Origin: Heligmosomoides polygyrus polygyrus
Taxonomy: Eukaryota > Nematoda > Chromadorea > Rhabditida > Heligmosomidae
Assembly (NCBI GenBank): GCA_947396885.1
Contig: OX377203.1
Span: 7,626,001-7,690,000 of the forward strand
Direction: 5' to 3'
DNA: 64,000 nt
Position 1 is the first letter of the stretch; every line of letters begins with the position of its first letter. Below the pieces are notes generated by a model, which was not told the DNA's origin, did not search any database, and saw only the letters and a program-made list of their open reading frames with translations. A program made the position numbers and the translations under genes. Shown piece by piece: positions 42,101 through 52,589 of this stretch.

Positions 42101-45100
42101 AATGCAGACCTAAGAAAGGGCCTATGGGTGCCTAAGGATTCCAATGTCTTAAAGAAGGTTGGCCAGAATTCTAGCGCGGCTCGCTTGAAGTTAGGGTAAG
42201 GAACCTGTAAGAGGTTTGAACAGACTTATAGAACGGAGGATTTATTTCACTGAGGGTGCAGACCTAAGGAGGGGCCTAGAGTGCCTTAGAGTTCAATTGC
42301 CATTGAAACCCTTCGAGAACTCGATTCGGAATTCATCGCGCGTGGCCTTCCGCGTGAGTATGCGACAATGGGATAAAACATGATTTTATGCAGAGGGATA
42401 CGGGCCTGAAACAGGGCCTACAGGTGCCTAAGAACACATACGCCGTCAATCACTGTGCGGTTGGTCCCTGGGAAACGAATCTCTAAGGGATGCTAACGCA
42501 GAATTTCACAGCGCCGTTACCATTCGCACTAAAGGGTACAGGCCTAAGGTATGGCCTATAAATTCAATCGTTGTTAAATCACCTAAGAGGTCTAGAATTT
42601 CTGTGCAATTGGCTTGTAGCAAACGTAAATTTGCCTTTAAGGGGCAGAAACAGAATTATGCGGCGTTAGACTCGCTCCTAAGAATGGCGCAGGCCTAAGA
42701 AGGGCCTTTGGTTGCCTAAAGAGTCATTGTTTGACAAAACTCCTGAGAGGGTCGTTTATAATTGCAGAGTGGGTAGCTCGTCGTAGATTTATGGGTGAAG
42801 CAGAGTTTTCCCGCCTTAATGCCACTACGAGGAAGGTTGTAGGCCTAAGTGAAGTCCTGAAAGTTCCTAAAGAATTTCAACTCCATCAAATTTCCTCAGA
42901 AGGGCAGTTAGAATTCGAGTGGAACTGCTGGCCTACAACCAACAGGCCTCCTAGAAGAATGAGGACAGGGTTAGCAGAATCTACAGCACGAAAGTGGCCC
43001 TCAGTACGCAGGCAAGCCTAAGGTAGTGCCTATGTGCCTATGGGGGGCCTAGGCGTTGAAACATCGCTAAGGGGCGAGGAAATTTTTTAGTGTGGCTGGC
43101 CTGCCGCAAGTGTAATGGACTCCAAAAAATCTCAGGTACCCAAGACCTTCCAGATGTTGGCGCCGAGCCTAAGGTAGGGCCTATAAGAGCTGAAGGCGCC
43201 AAATGATCGACATCCTTAACAATGTCGGGAGCAGTTCAGGCCTAAGGCGTGTTCCCCGCCCACGTGGGTGCCTAACGAGCTTCAAGCGTCATAAAAACCC
43301 TCGCGAGAAGGTGTCCCACGCCCGTCATGCATCGGGCGCCGAAAAGATGAATGATCCACGCTGCAAGCACAGAGTGTGCTGGTGTATGTGTGAGCTGTTT
43401 GTCGCTTCTGCGCCGGCACCCGGGCGTCGCGACAGCTATCAAGCCCATCGATCAGTTATTTGCCAGCGTTCCCGCGGTTCGCATGGATCAGTGCTGGTCA
43501 GACGAGACGTATTTTCACATGAACTGAGATGACTGACTGACTGGCCTGTAGAGCTAACGGTTTCAGACGGCTTCCAAGATGTTCCAAGGGGACTCCAAAC
43601 GGCTTTCCATTAACTGCAGCAGTTATATTGGGATTTAGGGGCATTTTGTCCGAATAGAAGCTCGCAGCTGGATTTTTTAGCGGCAAAATTAAAGCAGTGG
43701 AACACAGCTACAGTACTCTGCTGAAGGAATATGCCAGGGGGAAGTCGAACCTCATGGAATCCCTTGAGGTCCAGAAGTCCATAGAAAGTCAAAGCTGCTT
43801 CATGAAAAAGGGGTCCGATTAAAAGGAAAACTGTGCTTCCTGGTCCTACATTCGTTGAATATTCAGCAAAATAAACGACTCAGAGTCTGCATTTCACGCC
43901 AAATTTTCTTATTGATCGACTAAAATTGATTGAGTCGAATTGATTTCGAGCGAAGGGATTTTCCAGTGTATCTCCAGAATTATTGTTGTTCCTTAGATGA
44001 TGTCTGACTGCTCAGTTAAGGGGCCAATTTAGCCAGATGACGTTTGGGATAAGAAGAAATGAGTAGAAGTAGCATTTCTCATCCTAAGATAAGACGATAA
44101 CTAGGGAATGTTATAATTTATCCTTTATCCTAGTCGGAGGGGGCAGTGCCCTCTACTGGTCTGACTTCGGCGTTAAAATTTAATGTGTACAGTTATATAA
44201 AGACAACACTCTAAATTATCGATTGGTTACATGGGTGTGTTCGGTTCCCGTTTCTTGCGGTGCCCCTCCCCCCTCCTAGGACAGATCCGAATTTTAGGTA
44301 CTTGTTGCGAAAGGACACCGCGAACGTGCGGGAATGCACCGTTGTTGCTATCGTAACCACGGCAGCCAATCAGAGGCCGCGGCTCTGACTCACAGGCACG
44401 GCACATGATTGGCTGTCGCGATTAGAGTAGACGCGGCACAGCACGTTCTGGCAGCCGTGCGGTGCGTCTTTCGCGACATGAACCGAATTTTTTCAGAAGT
44501 TCTACTCGATTTAGCAAAAATTGGTCTAAAAATCAATAAACCTAAAAATCAAAAAAGAACTGAATGTGAAAGAGAGGTGAGTAAATGTACGGGATTCGAA
44601 CACGAACAGTGGTGCAGTTCCGTTTCCCGGTCCGGGATGCTAGCCACTACTCTATCAGGCGCTGTCTAATCTACCCCACTCCTAGCGTGGTGCCGACAGT
44701 ATTTTCTTCTTCTCAACTTCGACCGTCAGACGCCTATCAGCAGTCGCTTCGAGTTTTCCGAGGTCAGAAGTGCTTCTTACCTCACAGTATATTAAGGCAG
44801 TTTTGACCACCTTATAGCACTGATTTTTAGGGATTTTTTTGGTTGAAAAAATGAGCTTGTTGATCGAGGTATCCCACCAAAATTTTAAACACGTAGTTTC
44901 AACATGCTTAAACAGCCGTTCATTTAAATTTTACATTATTAAATTACTATTATTATATTATTTTACCTTTACATTTTTTGCACGTAATGAACTTGTACTT
45001 ATTTATACTTAATTATAAAGCTAGGATATCAGCAACTATCGACCCATCAGTCTTCTCTCGGTTGTCTACAAGATCTTCACCAAGATACTGCTCAACCGCA

Positions 45101-48100
45101 TGGAGCGTTGCTTGGATGAATATCAGCCAGTGGAGCAAGCAGGGTTTCGCAAGGATTTCTCCTGCATGGGCCACATTCAGACTGTCTCACAGCTCATCGA
45201 GAGGAGCCGCGAATACCACCTCCCACTTGTCCTTGTCTTCGTGGATTACCGGAAAGCGTTCGACTTTGTGGAAATCAACGCCATTCTGAACGCACTTATG
45301 CACGCTGGTATACCATCGCCCTACATCCGACTTTTCGACGAATGCTTCTCGAACACATCGACTACTATCCAGCTGTTCGATCGAAAGCTTAAGATTCCTA
45401 TCGGGAAAGGATATGGCAGGGAGACACGATTTCTCCCAGGTTATTCACAGCGGCACTCCAGGATGCCATGAAAGGCTTGAACTGGGATGATAAAGGCTAC
45501 CTTGTGGACGGTAAACGGATCAGCAACCTTCGCTTCGCCGACGATATTGTTCTCATCTCTACCAGGCAGAAGTCAAGGAAATGCTGAACGAGCTCAATGT
45601 GGCAGGTATGAAGATTGGATTGGACATGAATATGTCCAAAACGCAATTCATGGTCAACCAGTGGTGTGACACGGGACTCGTAAGGTTAAATGGAGTCGCT
45701 CTACAACAGGTCGACTCCTACGTCTATCTGGGGAGAGAGCTGAACATGGGTAACGTCCTCGCTCGTGAAATCGCCCGCAGGAGACGCGCAGCATGGGCAG
45801 TCCTCAGTTCGATTCGCGAAGTCACCGATCAGGTCAAGGATGCCGGCCTCAGGGCCTCGATATTCAACGTCTCCGTACTGTCTGCGATGTGTTACGCGAC
45901 GGAAACGTGGCCCGACAACAAGACAATCGCCAGAGCGATGCAAACTACGCATCGTGCACTGGAGAGATGTCTTCTGAGGACAAGCCTTCGTTAGCAATGG
46001 CAAGAAGGCCTACGAAGCTCAGAGCTACGGGAGAAGTCGCAATTAGCAGACCCGCTGCAGTACATGAAGAAGTCCAAATATCGCTGGGCCGGACACCTGC
46101 TTCGACGAAAGGACGGCAGATGGAGTCTCCGTGCCACAGAATGGCTCCCGAGAGACCATAAGAGACCACTGGGGCGACCGCCAACGCGATGGGCAGACTC
46201 ATTCTCAAGATCTTTCAGAGAGCGGAGTCTGCCTCACTGGATGCAAGCAGCCAGAGATCGAGCGGTCTGGAAGAGTTGTGGTCCCCGCTGAGAAGACCTC
46301 CAGCCGACAAAGGACCATCAAAGTATCAAAGTAAGTAAGTATAAAGCTAGTGGGCGCTTCTAATCTCCACTCTGTATGTTTTTCATAACTGGTAGCTTCA
46401 CCTTAGCTGATGTGATTTCCATTTTAAACGTTTTTGTTTGAATTTCATAGGATTTATGAAGCCGATGGGTAGTGAACTCCAGCTGTAGCTGACCGCCACT
46501 TTAATAATATTTAATATATTCGACTGAATTTAGAAAAAATCTGGTGAAAACATAAGCAAAAATGTGGTCTAGTGTGAAGCAGTGGAAAGCGGCTATTAGG
46601 TAGTTCCAGAAATAATTGCGTTTAAGTTATTTTCTTTAAGCCTCGAGTGGCTGGTAAGCTGGTATGGCGACGTTTCGTTGCGATCAAAAGTCCGCTGGTG
46701 TAATGGCGTAGAGCATTTTCGCCCGGTCAACAGAAGGGGTGCAAGTTCGAGTCCCGCCCGGGGCGCTAGAGTTTTGATCGCAATAAAAAAAACGGGGTTC
46801 AAAGTAAAATATCGTTGCTTAGAAATAAAAACTATCGAAATCCGTATCTCTCCTGATAAATCGCTGGGTGTGAATTGCCACCACTCTGGAACGCTAGGCT
46901 TCTGAAGTCGGAGATTCTTGGAGGCCGGCTTCGTCCAGAGGAGTTCAATATTTGGGCGATATTGTAGGGAAATTTAAAAAGCGGCACTTGCTTAAGTAAG
47001 ATCTTCAGCATAGGCATCTATCCTAGTGGGGTGGGGCAGTGCGCTGAGAAACTGAATCAAACAGGGCGGCGCTTTGGGGAAGGAAAATTGCTAAGCAATG
47101 CCTACTAGAATAACGGCCGTTTCTTTTGCGCTTTAAGCGGGAAGAAAAATGAAGAAAAAAAGGGAATTTGAATTCGTAAATGGAAGTATCGTGAATGCGC
47201 TATCTAAAAGTCAACGGACTTGAAAGGTTAAATAATTTTATTAGGGTTAAAATAATTTAGTTGATAGTAAGTTTTTTGATAGTGGTTTAATTGATAGTAA
47301 TTTTGCCGTCAGATTCATTTTGAGCTCGGGACATTAATATTTCGTCTATTTACGTTGATTTTAATTTATCAAAGAACGGCGACTCATAGTTTATGGGAAA
47401 ATTTTTCCAGAACTTTTTAAAACCTACAATATTTTCTTACAGAGAACTGTGGAAAATTCTTCTAGGAAAAAATCAAAGCTATGAAATTTGAAAAGACATC
47501 AGAGGAAGGTCTTAAATAGAAAGGGAAGCCTTCAGAAGACCATTGCGCAGAAGAAAAATGGAGGAAAAGGTGGGCACGTTCTGCGGGCCAACTTCGGTTC
47601 GAAAAAAATTCTTGCAATGGTTTTAGTGATTTATTAGGCGAGAGAAAATGATGGATAGTCGACGTGATAAGGTAGCGTTGTAGCAGCAGCGCTTCAAAAA
47701 CGGAAAAAGTTTTCAGAAAAGGAAGCAGTCCATTTTTGGGACGTCTCCAGTGTTGTAAATGTTCAGAGTTTGGTTTCCTTTTTGATTCTGGAGCGGAAAG
47801 GCGCCTAGACTTCATCACTGGAATGGCCTCCCATGGAGATCAGAAGAGCCTCAGGCGGAAGAAGAACTTGGTGGGGCTACTTTAGTCACGGAACTCTTGC
47901 TGAGCTGACTTGAAAGTTATAAATGAATCAGGATTTGGATCTATCCTAGTCGGGAGGGGCAACGTTGAACTGTCTACTGCGTTCTTCACTCCATGCCATC
48001 CCACCACGTCCCCTAAATTTGAATGAAAAAGAGGGTGGAAACACAGGTCACCATATGCCCACCCCCTTCCGATTAGGATAGATTCGATCATTTTTGCTCC

Positions 48101-49483
48101 AGACTACAGTACTCTTTGTGTATTTTCAGAGCGCTCCAATTATACAGAGATTAGCTAAAGTTTGAACTAATTGAACGCTGAGTTACGGAAATTTTTCCTT
48201 CGTATTCTGAAGCGGAAAGACGCTCAGAATCCAAAACTGGGCTAGCCACTACATATACGGTGACGAAGGAAATCCTCGAGTAGGAATCAAAGTTGCGAGG
48301 GATATTTCGTTCATGGAGCCCTAGCCTACTTGAAGGATCACTTGGTGAACTGTCTTATACTTTCCCAAAACTACAGTACTTTCCTCACATTTTTAGGCCG
48401 TCTCCTGTGTTCCAATTGTTCAAATTAGGTGATGTTTGGAGTGATTGAATTGGGAAGTTTTCCTAATTCTTCACGGGGATGAAGAAGACCTCCGACTGGA
48501 AATCGAATTTGAATGCCCACAGGGCTTGGTTTTGTAACCTTCATCCTCCAGAAGAACCCTTCCTGAGATAAACTGAGTTTAAAAAGGAGTCGTTCTTGTG
48601 CCAGATTACGATATTCCTCCTACAGTACCACTCGTAAACGCATGTTGCCTTCTAGAGAAAGGTCGCGCCGCTCTATGTGGGCCTCTTTTTCATCCGCTGT
48701 CTCCTAGTGCTCAAAGGACAACGCCTTAAGAGGCCGCCAGCACCCACGGCCATCTCTCCCGACCCGATCCAAGATTCTGGAGGGCATGGACGGGGCCTAA
48801 GGATAGAACGGTGAGTGAAGGCGGCGATGAGAAAAGTGGTGGAACGGACAGCGCAGCCTGAGCGGTGACCCTTTCAGGGGATAATTAGAAGAAAATCAAA
48901 GGAAACAACGCAACGACGACGATGACGACGAGAAGACAAGAAGACGTACCGGCTGGCTTGTGCGATCGTTTCGTGTGCATCCATTTGTAGGTGTTGGTGA
49001 CGTTGGCCTGTTGATGAGGAAACGGAGCGGCGGCGCTGGCCCACAGATCACTGGTGGACGCCGGCGGCACCCCGCCATAGACATGCGAACCGGTCGGTGT
49101 CGGTGGATTTATGCTCCTGAAACGTTGATGCAGTGTGGTGAAGATGATTTGTGGCGATGAGCCGACGGCGGAGCGGCCACTGGCGTAATAAATCTCTCTA
49201 ATTTCCGTGCGAGGGTGAAAAATCACCAGCGAAACTTGTTCGGCGCCGAAAGGGCACAGTTGCGACACTTTAAGTGTTAGAAAAACCAGGCAAGACTAAG
49301 ACTGCCCTGCTAGGGCCGTAAGATACGTTTCCACGAAAAAATGAGCAAAAAACGGGGTCCAAACCGGAAAAGGCGTGTGTACGTGTGTGTGACCTACCGT
49401 GGCGGTTCGCAACGCGGATACGGCGCGTAAGTGGCCTGCGGTGGCCAGTCGTAATACGGTGCGTAGGACTCCGCGCAACTCAT
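39115..49483 (-). CDS. ceh-13: labial/Hox1 homeodomain transcription factor, CEH-13
   Basis: Sequence-specific nuclear transcription factor of the anterior Hox (labial) class; in nematodes it patterns the anterior body and embryo. Four exons on the minus strand: 49398-49483, 48950-49116, 39312-39469 and 39115-39249, totalling 546 nt (181 residues). Junction phases agree: CG|G gives R29, G|CT gives A85, and CAG|GTA is phase 0. Donors are GTAGGT, GTACGT and GTAAGC; acceptors are TTTCAG. The ATG follows an in-frame TGA. Residues 1-28 are Tyr/Pro-rich ([16 protein letters not shown]). The PBX-binding hexapeptide-type motif YKWMHTKR is at 72-79. The homeodomain covers about 94-153, with R98, F101, L109, W141, N144 and helix 3 [18 protein letters not shown]. 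The intron between homeodomain positions 44 and 45 is a known labial-class position. The acidic C terminus is [10 protein letters not shown]. Length is close to the roughly 200 residues of the C. elegans protein (from memory). Nothing is broken. Confidence 0.95.
39960..43215. repeat. higher-order repeat of GGCCTAAG modules inside ceh-13 intron 2
   Basis: The core AGGCCTAAG(G)...AGGGCCT recurs more than 20 times. Between 39.96 and ~41.5 kb three distinguishable modules alternate: one ending ATTC(A)CAAAGGCCGTAA, one ending GGATTTAAACGGCGTCGAA, and one ending GGATTCAAAA(G)CCGTGG. They form a 420-445-bp super-unit. The phrase TTAGAATTCCA(A/G)TGCAGC...GAGCTATG returns at about 39963, 40380, 40826 and 41260. 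From 41.5 to 43.2 kb only the core and rough spacing survive. No coding frame persists. Confidence 0.88.
43216..44124. other. intronic sequence without recognised features
   Basis: No repeat boundaries or coding segments could be supported; open frames at 43.2-43.5 kb are short and unrecognised. Confidence 0.4.
44125..44284. mobile_element. MITE-A copy in ceh-13 intron 2
   Basis: TTATCCTAGTCGGAGGGGGC at the left and CTGTCCTAGGAGGGGGGAGG inward from the right; ~120-bp interior without coding content. Confidence 0.8.
44330..44425. repeat. inverted CCAAT-type pair
   Basis: GCAGCCAATCA at 44360 and TGATTGGCTGTCGC at 44407 are inverted copies around CAGAGGCCGCGGCTCTG, itself a palindrome. CAGCCAATCAGAG also occurs at 57117. 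It may be a repeat remnant or NF-Y-type sites; function is not shown. Confidence 0.45.
44585..44670 (-). repeat. tRNA-like element (third type)
   Basis: The minus strand reads GCGCCTGATAGAGTAGTGGC (A box), an arm CCCGG/CCGGG and GTGTTCGAATCCCGTAC (B box). The anticodon-loop region is only a few bases, so it is not a working tRNA; probably another tRNA-derived SINE head. Confidence 0.55.
45025..46339 (+). mobile_element. RTE-clade LINE, 5'-truncated, with target duplication
   Basis: Inserted in ceh-13 intron 2, antisense to the gene. A perfect 11-bp direct repeat TATAAAGCTAG flanks it (45014-45024 and 46340-46350). The 5' end is cut off inside the reverse transcriptase coding region, and the 3' end is the short tail ATCAAAGTATCAAAGTAAGTAAG. 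The sequence is close to the copy at 10660-12132. Confidence 0.93.
45027..46291 (+). pseudogene. RTE reverse transcriptase, truncated and frameshifted
   Basis: Starts at NYRPI (reading ATCAGCAACTATCGACCCATC) and shows [11 protein letters not shown], the catalytic [10 protein letters not shown] near 45533-45562, [29 protein letters not shown] and ends WKSCGPR-stop at 46291. Frame changes occur near 45095, 45420, 45565 and 45995. It lacks the endonuclease and the first RT blocks, so it never had coding capacity after insertion. Confidence 0.88.
46678..46783 (+). repeat. SINE2 copy 3, bracketed by 12-bp inverted repeats
   Basis: TTGCGATCAAAA (46678-46689) and its exact complement TTTTGATCGCAA (46772-46783) bracket a tRNA-like unit with CTGGTGTAATGGCG (A box) and GCAAGTTCGAGTCCCGCC (B box). 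The same TTTTGATCGCAA follows the copy at 28401. Confidence 0.7.
47021..47045 (+). repeat. solo MITE-A end
   Basis: CTATCCTAGTGGGGTGGGGC with no partner end within 900 bp. Confidence 0.45.
47400..48650. repeat. diverged ~300-bp tandem units in ceh-13 intron 2
   Basis: Phrases recur in order: GTCTCCAGTGTTGTAAATGTTCAGAG (47740), GCGCTCCAATTATACAGAG (48131) and GTCTCCTGTGTTCCAATTGTTC (48398); also TTCTGGAGCGGAAAGGCGCC (47783) and TCTGAAGCGGAAAGACGCTC (48209), and ACTACAGTACT (48103, 48370). The repetition is weak but consistent. A MITE-A is inserted at 47941. Confidence 0.55.
47941..48081. mobile_element. MITE-A copy in ceh-13 intron 2
   Basis: CTATCCTAGTCGGGAGGGGC and, inward from the right, CTATCCTAATCGGAAGGGGG; ~100-bp interior resembling that of the copy at 25449. 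Confidence 0.85.
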
Positions 49484-49800
49484 CTCCTCTCCTGGCGGTC
49501 GTCGTGGTCGTCGTCGGCGTGGTCGTCGGGGCGTAAATCAGCTGCCGCAGTGGCGGTAATAAATCACACTGCTCTCAAGCGGCGGCGCGTCTGACAAGAG
49601 AGAGGCGTGGCCGCGGCCGCCACCCAGGCCACTCCCACCGCGCGGCCGGCGGGCGTGACCGACGAATCAGCGACCCGCCGCCGGGCGTGTCCGGCGAATC
49701 GGCGCCTCTACCGTAGCCGTCCGTCCGGCCAACCGACACACACAGGCGCTCTGCAACGATGAATAGGCTAGGATAAGGACAGAAATTAGCCATGGAATGG
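49484..49800 (-). promoter_or_regulatory. CpG-rich region upstream of the ceh-13 start
   Basis: Immediately 5' of the ATG there is a GAC/CAC-rich leader. Beyond it lie about 200 bp of CpG-rich sequence with CCACCCAGGCCACTCCCACC (GC/CACCC-box-like) and CGGCCGCCACCC words. No TATA box is evident. Position relative to the gene is the main support; a spliced-leader acceptor could not be fixed. Confidence 0.45.
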
Positions 49801-50386
49801 AGTGCGGTGTCGTCGCCGCCTGATGAACGATGATGACACGAGTCGATGAGCGTGAAGAGCCGGGATGTATGGCTTTTGACCGGATTTTGAGGCTTAGCGA
49901 GCGGCTAGGACCTGCTTATCTTCTTAGAGAAAGCGCTGAGCAAGCTCAAATGGGTGACGTTAGACCTGAAGCTTATTATGAGAAGGGAATATTGCAGCAA
50001 GAAAACACTAAGAAGCTTCTAGACTGGTCCAAGAGTAGTCCACCTTGCTGTGAAGGATCGCTTAATCGCAATTTCGTACAATACGAAGCGAAAAAACGAG
50101 AAATTTTATGCTTCAAAAGCTGAACTGGCATATGCATAAAGTTGCTCAAAAGAATATGAAGAAATGAAGGCTGAGAGTGAGGTATGCTGCTTTCGTTTTT
50201 GGATCATATCCTGTAGCACCATGAGAAAAAAATCTGCGAAAATTTGAAAAATAATGAAAAAAGCGAAATACCAAATGTATTTATGGAAAACAAGGCAAAC
50301 ATGGGATGAGGCATAGTGTAGAAAGAACAGATGAAATCTGAGATAAAAAGAAAACAAGCAACAACAACAATTCTCCCAAAAGCAAC
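49801..50386. other. no gene recognised
   Basis: An open frame of 97 codons at 49830-50123 on the plus strand contains no recognisable motif, and the rest is AT-rich. Confidence 0.35.
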
Positions 50387-50607
50387 CAGAAATAGACCGC
50401 TTAGAAAATTCCAAGTTCTCTCATCTTGAAACATCGTCCCTCTCGTAATGTACCTACATTTGTGTGTTTTTTTGGCAACGAGGTTTTTAGGTGGAATTTT
50501 TATTATTTTAGGCCTTTGAAAATGACAAGGTCGTAAATTTAGGCCAGTAATAAAATTTTTTCCTAAAAACCTTGTTGGCAGAAGAACACAGAAATAGACC
50601 GCTTAGA
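50387..50607. mobile_element. fold-back element between 19-bp direct repeats
   Basis: A 19-bp direct repeat CAGAAATAGACCGCTTAGA lies at 50387-50405 and 50589-50607. Between the copies, ~50-bp imperfect inverted arms (50463-50512 and 50540-50588) share AACGAGGTTTTTAGG/AACAAGGTTTTTAGG, TTTTTATTA and AGGCCT. The right arm ends exactly at the second direct repeat. Confidence 0.7.
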
Positions 50608-52141
50608 TTTTTAGTGATGCAGTGTCAGAAAGCGCTGAAGAATGTGGGTAAGATTTGGCTCCTAGAGGGCTAAACCCGGCCATCAGGGTTCAAACGCCAT
50701 CCGAGGATTAGCTCCAGAAGAACCATGTACGCATGACCTCAAATAACCGACAAAGCGAGGACTTACAGTAAGCCCGATCTTTCCTTCTACATAGCAAAAT
50801 CTTGAAGAAGAACCTGCGCATGACCTACCTACAAGCTTAATGTTTTTGAAAAATTTGTAGAATAACTTCTTTAAAAATTGGCGATTTCTTTAAACATTTG
50901 ACGGATCCTATAAGACTTACTGGAAGGTGCATAAACAATTTGGAAAGTTGTAGCACAGAGAAAGGAGAAGTTTTCTAGATTAGCAGAACTTATTAACAGC
51001 GAAATTTTAGCGAAAATTTCCAGAGAAAATAATCCATGTGTGATGAATTTTATTGAAATATCGCTCAGAAGGTAAAGGTTATTTGAGATTTTTAATTTAA
51101 AGTCATTAGCATGTTGTCCCCTTCTTCCCCTTCGTTTCTGAGAAATCGCTGACTTTCTTACAGTAATTTTCTGTCAATAAGAGAGGCGTTGTGAATATGT
51201 ACGTGGTTCTTGAAAAGAATCACTTTTCTGGCGTTAAGCAGATTTTATAATAAAAGAGCGATCTACTCCAATCAATCAATCCAGGTGCGAAAAAATTCTG
51301 AAAAAAGTTTATTTTACCGTAATATAATTGTGGAGTTATCTGCTAACTAAGCGTTGAACGAGAAAATAGTCTTTTCTTCGTTATTCCTCGACTTATTTCT
51401 TGGAAGGTAGTTGGTTAAGAGAAGCGTTTGGAGTAGAGTTTTAAGTCTAAGAATGTCCTAAAGCTGCTCTGGCTGTAGATGAACATAAACTACTTGAATC
51501 AGCTCTACTTCTCTAACCTAGTCTCTAGCCATGCTTGCAAATCTGGAGAATTCCGGCGAAGAACTGGGTTAACCGCCGCTCCACCTTTTGCTAGAGGAAT
51601 TACGATTCCTCAGGAGCACAGGCAGAAGGTTCTTCTTCCAGAATGGGTGAATTAGAATTCTGCGTCCTTCATGTGCATCGAAGCACTTTCCGATCTTCCA
51701 AGTTCTCGATCTGGATCTCGTTGAAGAACTCGTGCTCTTAAGATCGATACAACGATGTGCGGGCATGGTGCCCTGTCCCCGAAGAGCGCCACGTACCGAT
51801 CGGGTTCGAATTCGATCCAAGTCGCTGAGGGAAACAGCACGAATACGTAGAAGTAGAAGGTATGGCGCGTCCGACTTTTGGCCACAGCCACGTCTGTCCT
51901 TAAGGCTCCAGGAAAAACCCAGTGGCTTTGGACGTGACGCAACGACAGTACATCGCCCGCGTCGTTGCTTCTTCTGATCTAATCGCGCTGCAGCAGCCAG
52001 CAAACGTCGTCCTCGTCTTCGTCGTCGTCCCGGCTCCAAAACCCGATAAGACGCGTGACGTCGTGGTCGACTACGATCGTCGTCATAGCTGGGGAGAACT
52101 GGCTGTATAACTACTTATCTATGTCAAGCGCCTCCGCACGT
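50608..52141. other. no gene recognised; SINE tail scrap at 51845-51875
   Basis: AT-rich to 51.5 kb. ACGTAGAAGTAGAAGGTATGGCGCGTCC at 51845 is a worn SINE1 3' end. GC-rich sequence from 51.9 kb has overlapping frames on both strands. Confidence 0.4.
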
Positions 52142-52524
52142 AGTCGTTCGGTCGTCCGGGAGCTGGCGCTGACGCCGACGCCAACGCAGGCGCCAGCTCC
52201 AGTTCTCGGGCGAGGGACGTCCCAAGGGAATCCGGTGGCGTTCCGCCCGTCCGTTTCCTTGTTGCGGCTGTTCCATACGGACACGATGACGCCCGAGCGA
52301 ACAAATGTGCCGGCGGCCTACTGGAATCTTTTTTCCAGGAAATGGAGGAGAATCACTTGCCGAAAACCGCTGGGACGTCGCAGCTTGAAAAACGACGGGA
52401 AGAATTGGCAGAAACGGCCGGGTTCGGCCGCAGCCGCATTCGTCGCGCTCCACCTCCGATCGGCATCAGCGATACGAGCCCTATGTGCGTTCACGAGGCC
52501 GAATGTCTCGAGCTGATTTTGTGA
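52142..52524 (+). CDS. possible host exon, unknown protein
   Basis: An open plus-strand stretch between TAG at 52139-52141 and TGA at 52522-52524, about 127 codons. It reads VPPVRFLVAAVPYGHDDARA, then LLESFFQEMEENHLPKTAG, KRREELAETAGFGRSRIR and APPPIGISDTSPM. The only ATG-started portion begins at 52342, just after TTTTTCCAG, which could also be a splice acceptor. Composition is protein-like, but the region is GC-rich with other long frames, no family is recognised and no joining exons are found. Confidence 0.25.
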
Positions 52525-52589
52525 AGGTTCCAGAACTCGCTATTCTTGACTCTATGGGTCTTCAGTACTTTGACCGACACCACCAGACG

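Larger units (their letters stand above)
39470..48949 (-). other. ceh-13 intron 2 (9.48 kb)
   Basis: Separates the hexapeptide exon from the homeobox exons. It is bounded by GCCG|GTACGT at 48950/48949 and CTTTTCAG|CTCCG at 39470/39469. It contains a G-run (39537-39550), the higher-order repeat, two MITE-A copies and a solo MITE end, a tRNA-like element, a LINE and a SINE2. Introns 1 (281 bp) and 3 (62 bp) are of ordinary nematode size. Confidence 0.9.

Noticed and set aside
39960..43215. CRISPR-like array
   Set aside because: Spacing is irregular, repeats are degenerate and built of alternating modules, and the context is a nematode Hox intron.
39115..49483. A second Hox gene nearby (lin-39-like)
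   Set aside because: No other WFQNRR or homeodomain-like segment was seen on either strand of the window.
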